From contig NC_079376.1 of assembly GCF_021018895.1 (NCBI RefSeq), forward strand, positions 11,399,001 through 11,463,000: a DNA stretch of 64,000 nt, read 5' to 3'. Below, in pieces: positions 10,929-23,330 of the stretch; the first letter of the stretch is position 1, and each line of letters begins with the position of its first letter. The DNA is from Seriola aureovittata (taxonomy: Eukaryota > Chordata > Actinopteri > Carangiformes > Carangidae). Position numbers and translations under genes: made by a program. Below the pieces are notes generated by a model. That model was not told where the DNA came from and did not search any database. It worked only from the letters and a program-made list of their open reading frames with translations.

Positions 10929-11296
10929 GAACAAATAATTTCTTTCCAAATCATGTCGAATCAGTTGAATGGACCACAGGTGGACTCCAATCAAGGTGTA
11001 GAATCACCTCAAACATGATCAAGAGAAATGAGAGGCCCCTAGGCTGAATTTCAAGCATCATAGCAAATGGTCTGAATACATACGTCAATGTGATATTTCA
11101 GTTTTTCCTTTTTAATAAATTTGCTTATAAAGTTCTGTTTTCACTTTGTCATGAATGGGGTAGTGAGTGTGGATCAGGGTAAAATGCATTGTTTTATTTC
11201 GGCATAAGGCTGCAACATGCAGACTCAACACAAAGACTCAACTGTGGACTGAGCATCCTGTTTGTCTCAAGGAACTCATCTGGTAAAAGCACCCAA

Positions 11297-13975
<2,679 letters not shown>

Positions 13976-14192
13976 CGGGTTTTTATTTGTATAGCACCAA
14001 ATCACAACAGAAGTTATCCCAAGGTACATTTAAAAGAGAGCAGGTCTGTACTGTACTCTTTATAATACTGATTACCGGGACCCAACAATTCCTGCCATGA
14101 GCAAGCACTTGGCGAGAGTGGCCAGGAAAAACTTCCTTGTAAGTGGCAGAAACCTCGAGCAGAACCAGACTCAGGGTGGGCGGCTGTCATCC
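13976..14192 (+). repeat. Dispersed percomorph repeat (unclassified)
   Basis: The sequence from TTTTTATTTGTATAGCACC, through ATGAGCAAGCACTTGGCGA and GAAACCTCGAGCAGAACCAG, to GGTGGGCGGCTGTCAT is a very common interspersed repeat of percomorph genomes as I remember them. It has no coding frame. Class (SINE-like or MITE) is not certain. Boundaries are taken from where the remembered consensus begins and fades. Confidence 0.65.
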
Positions 14193-14304
14193 AATCAGGT
14201 AATACAATATAGAATTCCAGTCATGTGATAACAGGTGGTTGCATAAGGGGATTGTAGGAGGATGGTCTTTGGCAGTGGATGTGGATGATCATTTACCTTT
14301 CTAA

Positions 14305-14425
14305 AGTATATTTTTTTGGGCTTTTTATGCCTTTATTTGATAGTATAGTGGAGAGAGACAGGAAACAGGGAGGGGGAATGACATGCAGCGAAAGGCCGTC
14401 CGATGCGGGATTCGAACCGGGGCCA
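14305..14425 (-). mobile_element. 5'-truncated tRNA-derived SINE
   Basis: On the minus strand GGTTCGAATCC (14418-14408) is an exact RNA polymerase III B-box. It is followed by the GCTGCATGTCATTCCCCCTC body and a CAAATAAAGGCATAAAAAGCCC tail ending in an A-rich run. This is the arrangement of a tRNA-headed SINE inserted in reverse. The A-box half of the tRNA head is missing, so the copy is truncated. No flanking duplication was found. Confidence 0.7.
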
Positions 14426-14482
14426 ACTGACTTCTTTTAACTTGACAATGGTCTCCAAAACTGCATCCACTGACAAAAGCCG

Positions 14483-14514
14483 AATCTTTGAGCCAAAGAT
14501 TTGGCTCAAAGATT
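14483..14514. repeat. 32-bp near-perfect palindrome
   Basis: Arms AATCTTTGAGCCAAA (14483-14497) and TTTGGCTCAAAGATT (14500-14514) are exact reverse complements separated by GA. It lies about 60 bases beyond the truncated head of the neighbouring SINE. Confidence 0.95.
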
Positions 14515-14519
14515 TCATA

Positions 14520-15416
14520 CATTATTTTTTCATAAAAAAAAAAAAAAAAAAGTTAAAAATTGGCCTCATGATCAGAAAATTACTTGTTTTGTCTTTAAGT
14601 CAATATAATACTCAACAAATCATGTAATGGCTCTCTAATCCTGAATATAAGCTTCAACGTGGTGTTGCCCCCTCCCCCTCCACTCTCTCCATCTGTCTCT
14701 TTGCATTTCCTGAGGGAAAAGTCGGACAGTGGGCAGAGTGTTTTCAGAGCAGACATGGGAGGCAAAGGCAAAAGGCAGAGAGAGAGAGAGGGGGAGAGAA
14801 AAAAAAAAGCTCCCATTCACAGCCCCATAATACTCTATTCATGAAGCCCCATGTGCTTTTATTATTTAAAGCATTCTCCCAGCACAGAGAGCTCCATCCT
14901 GTCTCATTGTGAAGCCATCATCTGAGGAGCTATATCCACAGAAGCAAAAAATAGTTCTATTTGCGAAATACTGATTATCTAAAATGGGATCCCAAGGCCT
15001 CGATGGAAGGGAATACCGGATTCCACAGGCTTCCACGTCCCACTGGTGGATTAGGTTTTTTTTTTTTTTTTTCTAACTCTCCTTTCCCTCATCCTGGCTC
15101 TGCTTGATATCATTACACAAGCCTTGGATACCAACTGTCAGGGAATGCAGACTGTAATGCATCACTTGTCAGCGTGAAAATATATAATTATGCTCATTTA
15201 ACAAGTTTTCAAGGCCAAATGGAAGTAATATCTCTTGTGTGGAACAATAATCTCGCAATGCATCAGTGTAATTGGAAAAAAAATTGCAACATTTGCTTAT
15301 TTGTCACCTTGCAGCAAATGTGCTGTTTTGACAGCTACAGAAAAAGAAAAAAAAAATTTCACAAAGGATGTAATTAGCTTTGTGTAGGTGGACTTGGGTA
15401 GATGATGCACATGAGG

Positions 15417-15420
<4 letters not shown>
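14520..15420. other. Non-coding stretch with homopolymer and purine tracts
   Basis: Holds an A17 run near 14534, a (GA)n patch at 14777-14790 and a T17 run near 15056. 14845-15050 is unique-looking AT-rich DNA that could be regulatory. No gene supported. Confidence 0.45.

Positions 15421-15466
<46 letters not shown>
15421..15466 (+). repeat. (GT)n microsatellite
   Basis: About 23 pure GT units. Confidence 0.95.
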
Positions 15467-15472
<6 letters not shown>

Positions 15473-18400
15473 GTCCTGCTCATTTGGATTACATTGTATT
15501 GTCTTACCTGCCTGTATTGTATGTTTGGTGAATGGTCCCATCATCTCTTGTACCTTGACACCCAGGCCTATTGTTGCCACAATCAAATCACATGAAAGCC
15601 AGACTAATTGAACATGTATTGATGGAAATGCAGTGCTTTGACTCTCCCCTTTGGCAGCCCTGGAGCTGACAGCTTCATCGTTACACCGGAGTGGAGTATT
15701 GCAGGAGGATGAGATGCTTGAAATACATGTTGACAGACACATCCAGAGAAGAGGACTGACAGGGACCTCTGCAGAAAGAGGGGTGAACATGAAGTTACAG
15801 CTCAGACAGAGACAAAGACAGACATGTACTGTAAGAGAAGGAACTGAAAGGATTAACAGCTACCTGTCACATGTAGTGCATATGTGCAATCAGGACAATA
15901 GTCCTAAATACTGGCAATCAGGGCAGATTCATCAGAGTCTTATTTTCCTGTCCAGGAAGGCAGCACACTGTAATTATGTAGGCATCAGCCTCTGCGACAG
16001 CCACCCGCGCTAGTTGTAATTTTGCCCAATTTACGTTAGAAGGCTTCAAAGGGCCTATAATTTGAATCCCTTCAGCTTTATGGTAATGTGTTAGCATTGA
16101 CTGTCACACCTTTGTGCTCACATAAAATGAGCACACGTGTTGTAAGATGTGCCAGGGGGAATTTTTGCGAGAAGAGAGCCGCGTTGACTTGAGGGGAGTA
16201 GCTGTAATGACAGGGAGATTGAGGGAGTATTCATGTCTGTATTTCAGTTCAGATGGTCCAGAACAAGGATACATTTATGCCTTTTAATTGTGTTCCAGAT
16301 CATGTTCACACAGGGTTTTAAAACAAAAGTCCTATGGACAGTTGATTGGACAGTTTTACCGAATACCCTGCATCATCATAGCTGCATGCACCCTTGTGGA
16401 GAAATCAAATTATTTTATTAGTTGGTTTATTAGTTTATTTATCTTCTCTGGTGTTGCAAAGAGCTCACAAAATGAGCTTTGTGCTGTTCTAAGTGATTGT
16501 GAGCATTATTAGTGGAGACTGTAAGTGGACCTAGTGACAAACAGAGATCTTACTGGAGGGTAATTGGTCCTACTGTGAGGTCGCTGCAGCATGTTTCATT
16601 CCTTTCACTTTGTTATTAGGCAACTGCTACAACACATGGAGGAAGACAAAAGCTCAACACACCTCCCTCCGATTTAACTACTTTGAACACATTTTGATTT
16701 GCGTGGTGACACATATATATGTTACCATAGTTACTAAATGATATCATAGGCTGCTTGCACAGATCAAAGGATCCCTTTCTCAACACTTCACAAACAGCGA
16801 TATAGTTTTTGAATTTATGCTAAAATCACTTATATTCTCTGACATAGTTCTGTGGCTGTTCCACTTACACCACCAACAAGCTGCACCAGCGTCTGCTCGG
16901 AAGTAGACAAAGACCCTCCTTTTCAGGTGGTCTCAGTTTATTCCACACCAGGTTTCACCAAGATTGACAGGTTTCACACCCGCCCAAATAAACCTAAAAG
17001 GGCAACAGGTTAGGTGTGAAAGCTCACACACAGACACGCACACTCAAATATACACACAAGTGATGACATGAATCCTAGGTAACCTCTGTTCCTCTGCCCT
17101 GTGTGCATGACTTTCTGTCCATATGGTCAATTACAAGGTGTTAAAGGCAATGACACCATCAGAGGACTATTGGCTGAGGTGTCCAGAGGTCATAAGGAAC
17201 TCTAAGAGCTCTTCTTTGAATTTCACACAATGTGTCAGGAAAGAGGCAGTCAGTGAAAGGGAGGAAAACAAGCTGTTGGGGTCAAAGGTTGCTGTGCTTC
17301 ACATTGTGTCTGACCAGGATTAATAACAATGCCACTATGCCTTCTCTCATACTCTCTGCTCTTTCTCTCAACCCCCCCCACCCCCCCGCTCTGTCTCTGC
17401 CTCCTCTCTAAGGGCTTCTTAATGACTAACCTGTCAGGATTAACATCTCTCCGTATTTCACACTGTGGTATCCAGCTTCCTCCTCATCCTCTAATGAACA
17501 GCCTCGGCTCCAAGGACAGAGCAGACAGGGGTGAAGAGAGATGAAAAACTCAAAAGAGCCCATCACCGCCAAGCTTCACATTTCAGGACTCCACACCACC
17601 CGCGTCTAGCCAAGCCGGCTCTTTTCCTCTTTTCTCGCCCCCTTTTAACGTCCTCCGTCATTCCTGCCTTCCGATGGTTAGGACAACTTAATTAATCACT
17701 GTACAGCTCTAATGAATTGACCAGCCTGGGTGTATTGATCCCTGGGGTATCAACGGCTCGCCTTTGTGAAGTCTAATACCCTCTTCTGAGCTCAGAGATC
17801 AAACATCTTGAGAAAAAGTGGGAAGGAATATCACACTGAAACCTTTTTTTTTTTTTTTGAAGAGTGAGAGGAGGTCAACGCAAAAGACACTGTCTGCAGC
17901 CACTTCAGCAAATATGTGCATTAGGCAGAAAGCAAATCCTCATCTTCATCCCCCACACGCTCCCCTTCTCTCCTGCTCTTGCCTCAGCTTGTGTTACATG
18001 TGTCACATTTATAGAAATAACATTCCTTTCATCAAGGGAATTAGTGTTATATTTCAGGTTGTCTTAAATCAGAAGAGGAGCTTACAGCTTATTAAAGTGT
18101 CGTCACGGCACCACCACTAAGGATGCTGGGGGATTTGGCAGCCTTCTTCAAGACTGGATCGCTCAGATCTTTTTCTAGGCCGAGGTTAGATTAGGCATTG
18201 ATCTGAAAGGCTAATTTGATGCCACATTACAGCTGTGAAATTACAGCACTGTACAACTCCCATTTAGGAATATGAGCCGGACAACTCCCTCTCCACTTCT
18301 CAGAAATCAGTTATGTAAATGCACACTGGGTAGAAGTAAAAGCTCGGCCATGTACAATTATAGCCCCAAAATTGAGTAACCAAAGAATTCAATTATTAGT

Positions 18401-19014
18401 TGTCAGTGTTAATCTAAAACATGTTCCACACCTTTATCCATACTGCAGGTCTTATTTTTACCCACACCAGATTTCATGCGGATGTGAGCTTGCAATTTAT
18501 AACAATATGTTTTTTTCCATGCTCTGAGAACCAAACAATACCGTAATCAGTGTGTTCAGCAGGTTTGGTAGGGTTATAATTTCTGGCTGCTAAAATAGGC
18601 AAACAGTCAGGTGTTGCTCTCTTCACCTGTTGATTAATCCTCTTTTACTCTGCCTCTGCCCACTGGTAAATTTGAACCAAACTAACACCCTCTTTGTTTT
18701 TGACCCACAAACTTGGTACTTCGCTGATGAGGAATTCATTTGGCTGATTGGCCGTATAAACTCTTCATAAAATACTATATTTAAAAGGATTAGAATGACA
18801 ATGGTAGAAACGTGAGGTAAGCGGTGTATGGTACACCATAATCAAAAAAAGTGGGTAAAGTATAAATTCCACTCTGTAATTATCATCAGGATCTTTAGAT
18901 AGTATTAGGCATTGGAGCCCACAGGTCATTTAAAAGCAGGCCCTCAAGGCAATAATTCATTGTTTGTCTCCAAGATGGCTGGGAAGACACTGATAGAGTA
19001 ACCAGCTGGCCATT
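15467..19014. other. Long unannotated unique-looking stretch
   Basis: About 3.5 kb without a recognisable gene. 16850-17010 contains TTTTCAGGTGGTCTCAG and CACACCAGGTTTCAC, which weakly recall a fish hairpin transposon. 17365-17385 is C-rich. 17690-17800 and 18300-18420 are unique, AATTAATCACT-like AT-rich blocks that may be regulatory. Confidence 0.42.
17690..17805. promoter_or_regulatory. Candidate conserved non-coding element
   Basis: Contains ACTTAATTAATCACTGTA, CTAATGAATTGA and CCTGGGGTATCAACGG in non-repetitive context, a mixture of homeodomain-type sites and structured GC motifs. Assigned by eye only. Confidence 0.2.
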
Positions 19015-19052
19015 CCCCATTGGCAGTTGCCATAGCAACCAAGGTCATAGCC
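19014..19052 (+). promoter_or_regulatory. Composite CCAAT / X-box / nuclear-receptor half-site module
   Basis: An inverted CCAAT motif (ATTGG, about 19019-19023) lies three bases before GTTGCCATAGCAAC (19026-19039). The latter fits the RFX X-box consensus GYTRCC-NN-RGYAAC at every position. It is followed directly by CAAGGTCA, the half-site form bound by SF1/ERR-type receptors. RFX and NF-Y are known to bind cooperatively at adjacent X and Y boxes. The motifs are seen directly; use as an enhancer is inferred. Confidence 0.5.
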
Positions 19053-20643
19053 CAGACCCTACGCATGTAGTTGAAGATATGATAAGCTAAGCCTCTGGTT
19101 GAAGAAGTAAACAGCCATAACAAACAGCCTGTTCCTCAGTGTCTCAAGGTAAAGTAGTTACACAAGGCTTCTCTTTCAAGGACAGACATAGACTACAATC
19201 GATTAGAGTCTTCACACAGGTATGGATGTGAGATGCTTCCATGAAGAATAAGATTATTTGGACAGGTAGTGAGTGTAGGCTTATAGGGTTAAATGTGGCC
19301 ACCGGGTAGAAATCCGTCAGAGCTGGGCTGGAATTACACAGTGTCAACTTGTGCTGCTCATCTCTCATCTCCTTGGTCAATCAAGTTTCAGTAAATGCCT
19401 CTGCTTAAGACATCTGGTGCCCTTGAACCTTCTTCCATCACCTCACAAGATTTCCATCGCACAAACACAAAGTGATTAGTGAAAGTCCTCAAATGTACGT
19501 CACTATGTCTTTATAATTCTCTTTAATTAATCAGAAAGACCCCCTCCAATGGACAGGTTGCCTACTTACTCAGGTTAATGAATGATTCATCCGTCATTAA
19601 TAAAGCCCTAATTTTGTAAACCCTATAATGTGCATATCCTGCAATCTGAGATGCATTTTTACGCTGAAGACTATGAAATATGGATTTTATCGCCCATCAC
19701 TTTCACTGAAATCACCTTATGAATGGATCTTTTTACATGCAGTATGGACAAGAGGAACAATGAACATATATTTGTGTGAGTGAATGTATATGGATTTATA
19801 TATGTGGGAGCATTTACTTAAGGATGTCAGATCAGGACACTCTTTCTGTGTTCAAGTGAGTCTGGAAAAAGGAGATGCAGGTCGAGGTCTAGGGTTTAGG
19901 CTGTTTATCTGTATCAAAAGCAGGTACACAATGATGGTGTGTGTGAAGTGGGTGTAAAAGGCAAGGGTCCACCACAGATAAGCTGTTTGTGCGTGGTTCT
20001 TCTTTGATTAGCAATGTAGAATCTAGCATAGATAAGCGAACAAGGAGTTGTCAAACACTGAATAAGCATTCAAACTGCCCAACATATCAATGACACTCAC
20101 TATAAGTCACTACTCAACAAATGTTCTTTGTACAAAGCTATAAGCAAAAGAAAATAGTGATTGAAAAGCGCAGGAACCAGTAGCTGGGAGAATACAGTAA
20201 CACATTCAATAACGTGCAACAGTGGTCCACTTATCTGAACCAAGGCCATTGCAATATTTTGTCAAAGTTAAAAATAGGTCACTATTCCCATTTAATGCCC
20301 ATCACTGAAAAACAGTGAGGTTGTGTAGGATTGCATGTTCACATGTTGTCCACCGTATCTATGAGTTGTACTTTGTGTCTTTGTCTGGGCGTGAGGCTTT
20401 TAAAGCATTATTTACTATGACTGAGTGAGTGACTGCCTGGCTGGAGATGCCAGCAGATTTACGCAGAGAGGACACTCTCTCCGTCTCTGATCCAGACACC
20501 ATAGCGCATCTGCACAATGGAGTTAGTCAGTGAAGTCTATCTGCCATAAACTAAATCCCTCTCACTCTCTGCAACTCCCTCCATCCCCTCTCAACTGCCC
20601 TGTCCCCCTTCTCTAGCTCTCTCTGTTGCACACACACCGCAGA

Positions 20644-20648
<5 letters not shown>
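19053..20648. other. Unannotated unique-looking stretch
   Basis: No gene or repeat recognised. 19560-19730 resembles conserved non-coding DNA: TTAATGAATGATTCATCCG and CATTAATAAAGCCC words lie in single-copy-looking context. Confidence 0.42.
19555..19735. promoter_or_regulatory. Candidate conserved non-coding element
   Basis: An AT-rich, low-repeat block with several homeodomain/POU-like words, including ATGAATGATTCAT and ATGTGCATATCC. Assigned by visual texture only. Confidence 0.22.

Positions 20649-20694
<46 letters not shown>
20649..20694 (+). repeat. (AC)n microsatellite
   Basis: About 22 AC units with one AAAC interruption. Confidence 0.95.
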
Positions 20695-20695
<1 letters not shown>

Positions 20696-20789
20696 ATGAA
20701 ATGCCCCTCAACTTTACTGAATGCCCAAGCGTAGCAACCAACCTCCTCTCTCCCCCTCAACCTCTTCCCATCCCTCTTTCATGCTCTCA

Positions 20790-20990
20790 TGCTGATGCAT
20801 TGGGTGGGATTATGAGCGAGGGCTGTGCGCCGTGCCGTCCCCCTGCCACGCTGGGCCGTGTGCCGCCGGGCCCTGTCTGCATGGCTGACTGTATTAAACA
20901 TAAGCAGCTTTACTTGATAGGGCTCTATCCAGCTTTAATTACCACAAACTCACAAAGTCTGTGGACAGCACTCCTCGCTCCCGCCACTCT
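20790..20990. promoter_or_regulatory. GC-rich patch next to AT-rich block, candidate regulatory element
   Basis: 20815-20880 is abruptly GC-rich with several CpGs (GTGCGCCGTGCCGTCC, GTGCCGCCGGGCCC). It is followed by AGCTTTAATTACC-type AT-rich sequence. Such GC/AT patchwork is unusual here and could be a small CpG island or enhancer. A 150-codon frame across it begins inside the CA repeat and shows no recognisable domain, so I do not call a gene. Confidence 0.25.
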
Positions 20991-21554
20991 GCAGGACAAA
21001 CAGGGCAAAAGCCACTCATCTATAATTCTGCAAACAAAGGGACATAAGGAGAGAGATGATGGTCGGATGATCAGATGATAGTAGAACATATGCAATTTAC
21101 ATCTACATTATTCACAATATTCAGCTCTAAGATATGATGATGATGATGATGATGACAATAGGACACAATTCATTATTGCAGTCATAGTAACAATGGTGCT
21201 GCCTGAAGGTAAGGGTGACCTGAATTTGCTCATTGCATCTGCAATGTAAATACTGAATCTCTGCCATATTGTGCGCACACAGCATGTGAGAGTAGGAGCG
21301 GATTCGGTTATATACTGCAGAACTGAGTAACTCTCTGCAGCCAAATTGGATTTGTTTCACCATTCAGGAAGTTGGGATTTTGACCATGTAGGACAAAAAA
21401 GAGCGTAAGGATAATTTTACAACATTTTACGGTAAGTTTAGTCCAGTTTTCTCCAAATGACAGCCAAGCGTGGCTCTGCCAACAGGGTGTCATGGGTACA
21501 TTTTGACTGTTAAAATGGTAAAAAAACAAAGCCTATTTTAAATTCCCTGCACAA
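20991..21554. other. Non-coding stretch with GAT repeat
   Basis: Contains a (GAT)7 array at about 21134-21154. No gene recognised. Confidence 0.45.
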
Positions 21555-21990
21555 TCACACAGGTGTATTCAATTATTCTGGTTGATTAGACCTCTGCTCA
21601 GGGTGAAGAGCTGTGCTGGGAATTGACCCGCCCCCATCAGTAACTGTTTTATACCTTTCAAGCTTTATAATCTGGCACTATACAAACAGCATGCAGGCTA
21701 CAATTATGTTGGCCATTTAGGATTTGTGGTCATTTCTGGTCCTTCATTTCAGACAGAAACAAACAGACAACATTTCATAAGACAGTGAGACATTTAGAAA
21801 AATAAAAGATTTCTTAGACAAGAAATGCAACAGCTAGATAATTAATAATTTATTGTGGTTTTATTGTTTGTATTTTTAAACAGCATGCGTCACTTGACAT
21901 GGGAAAAGACAGTTTGGAAGTGTAGTCTGCACCTGCCCACACAGACCTGAGAGGAGATCTAATCAGGCAAAGTGACAACACCTGTGTGGG
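21555..21990. repeat. Inverted repeat pair, possible MITE
   Basis: 21555-21602 (CACACAGGTGTATTC ... TTGATTAGACCTCTGCTCAGG) is an imperfect reverse complement of 21945-21990 (CCTGAGAGGAGATCTAATCAGG ... CACCTGTGTGGG). The arms are about 46 bases and enclose about 340 bases with no frame. This could be a degraded non-autonomous DNA element. It lies immediately upstream of the zinc-ribbon exon candidate. Confidence 0.5.
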
Positions 21991-22035
21991 TGTAACATGG
22001 GCGTGTCATCCCTTTAAGAAAACCTGATTCAGTAG

Positions 22036-22075
22036 CCTGTGATTGGCCCGTTGAATAACTTGGGGCGTGGGCTAC
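22036..22075 (+). promoter_or_regulatory. Possible promoter motifs upstream of exon candidate
   Basis: An inverted CCAAT box (GATTGGCCCG, 22041-22050) and a GC/CACCC-type box (GGGGCGTGGG, 22062-22071) lie 90-125 bases before an ATG at 22162. They would suit a TATA-less promoter if that ATG starts a first exon. The motifs are short, so this is tentative. Confidence 0.25.
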
Positions 22076-22113
22076 CAAGTGTCTGAGGTGTCTTATTGGC
22101 TTATTTCACACAG

Positions 22114-22406
22114 ATCAAATGTCAGTGCTCAAGGCCACAGGAAGTTTGTGGTAACACAACAATGAACTGTGGAACATGTTCTCTGAACATGCCAAAAGAA
22201 AAACTGAAAAGATGCAAACAGTGTGGCATTAGTACCAACATCCAAGCAACCGGCAGCTTTAGTTATGAAGTAAAAAGGAGAGCTAATAGGCTGCAGTTCG
22301 TCAGAGGTACAGTGACAGCAGTAGCAGAGCTGGCCAGGAAGCCGGAGTTTCAGGATTTAATAACCCCGAAGTTTGCCAAAACAAAGGAGAAAGAACTTCT
22401 AAAAAG
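22114..22406 (+). CDS. Candidate exon encoding a zinc-ribbon-like segment
   Basis: A 293-nt fully open segment is bounded by a good acceptor (TTATTTCACACAG|A) and a good donor (AAAAAG|GTAAGAG). Read in the only open frame it gives 97 residues. Cysteines at 3, 5 and 12 precede a C19-x2-C22-x11-C34-x2-C37 pattern, the spacing of a small zinc ribbon. A basic half follows, with LQFVRGTVTAVAELARKPEFQ and a Lys/Glu-rich end (KTKEKELLKR). The sequence looks like real coding DNA: balanced charges, no repeats, no stop. An alternative model starts at ATG 22162 (adenine at -3) as a first exon. I do not recognise the family. It could be part of a host gene or of a domesticated or degraded transposon protein, given the inverted repeat just upstream. 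No partner exon was identified. Confidence 0.45.
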
Positions 22407-22410
22407 GTAA

Positions 22411-23304
22411 GAGTCAACTATCTATTTAATGTTTGTGTGTTTATGGGACAAATTATTGATGTTTTCTTGGACTGAATACCTCATTTGGAAGACTGAGCTA
22501 AAAGGGCCATTTTGGATTGGGTTTTTACCTGGACGTGTTTCTCACAGAGCAGCGATGGCTCGTTGTTATGAGGTTGTTTTTTCTGCACTTTTGTCAGTGT
22601 TTCTTTCACCAGGGTCAACGATAGGTCATTTTTACAGGCATATGATGAACGTCTGCTGATGTTTTGGGACATTCAAGATGTTCCTTCTAAACCGGTATGA
22701 CTGTATATGTTTGTTCTGTGACGCTGAAGTGTCAGCAGATGTGTTTTGACATAGTAGGTGGCCCTCTGACCTTAAACACCCAGAGGCTTGTGGAGGTCTT
22801 AATCCAGCCATGCTGACAGCCTGTCTGGCACTATCTCTACGTCCCTGTAAACCCACTGTTCTAAAGGAATTAAGGGCATTTAAGTTGTCCGTCTGACAAA
22901 AAGACCAAGTTGACCACACACTGTAATTGCTCAAAGAGGACTTTAGGTTGTCACAGTGCTGTGCCATAAATTAATTATCCTAAAGCGCTTAGTGAAAGTC
23001 ACTATAATGGCTTACACTGAAGGGGAAAGGGTGAATGGAGGTGAGCGTTCAGCCATGAGTACAAGGGGAGAAACATGAGTGACCATAAATTCATACTGTA
23101 GTTATGAGTCTCATCAAGGCAGCTCGACTGAGTTATGGCCTGCTCTGAAAGTGGTGTCCTGGCTGTGGCCTGTGCTGACTCCCTGTATGCCTTGAGAAAG
23201 AGGACAGAGAACCTGAGACGTATTGTCTCTTTTTATAGAAATTTGAAGGCAGCTGGTAGAAAGAAAACAGAAAGGGAAGAAAGTCTGAGTGTGTATTTGC
23301 GTGT
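22411..23304. other. Unannotated stretch downstream of exon candidate
   Basis: Would be intronic if the preceding exon is real. No convincing next exon found. A CTTTCACCAG|G acceptor-like site near 22612 is followed by a frame that stops soon after. Confidence 0.35.
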
Positions 23305-23305
23305 C

Positions 23306-23329
23306 TGTGTGTGTGTGTGTGTGTGTGTG
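23306..23329 (+). repeat. (GT)n microsatellite
   Basis: About 12 pure GT units. Confidence 0.9.
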
Positions 23330-23330
23330 C

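Larger units (their letters stand above)
10634..11262 (+). mobile_element. Deleted Tc1-family DNA transposon
   Basis: The left end begins CAGTGCATTCAGAAAGT, the terminal repeat style of the common fish Tc1 family, and continues as its subterminal TTATGTTGCAGCCT. The right half (10940-11215) carries the matching subterminal blocks, such as CACAGGTGGACTCCAATCAA and GGTCTGAATACATACG. A degraded right terminal repeat ends somewhere between 11217 and 11262. The central transposase region is almost wholly lost, leaving only an N-terminal remnant. TA target duplications are not evident. It is a non-autonomous, decayed copy. Confidence 0.85.

Noticed and set aside
14408..14418. tRNA gene, suggested by an exact GGTTCGAATCC on the minus strand
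   Set aside because: No cloverleaf around it; the downstream body and A-rich tail identify a SINE.
16850..17010. Degraded fish hairpin transposon (TTTTCAGGTGGTCTCAG, CACACCAGGTTTCAC)
   Set aside because: Resemblance is weak, and no inverted ends could be matched.
20626..21078. 150-codon plus-strand frame across the GC-rich patch
   Set aside because: Begins inside a CA repeat and shows no domain; openness is explained by low stop density in GC-rich DNA.
22612..22660. Second exon for the zinc-ribbon candidate (acceptor-like CTTTCACCAG)
   Set aside because: The reading phase left by the first exon meets a stop shortly after, and no donor follows.
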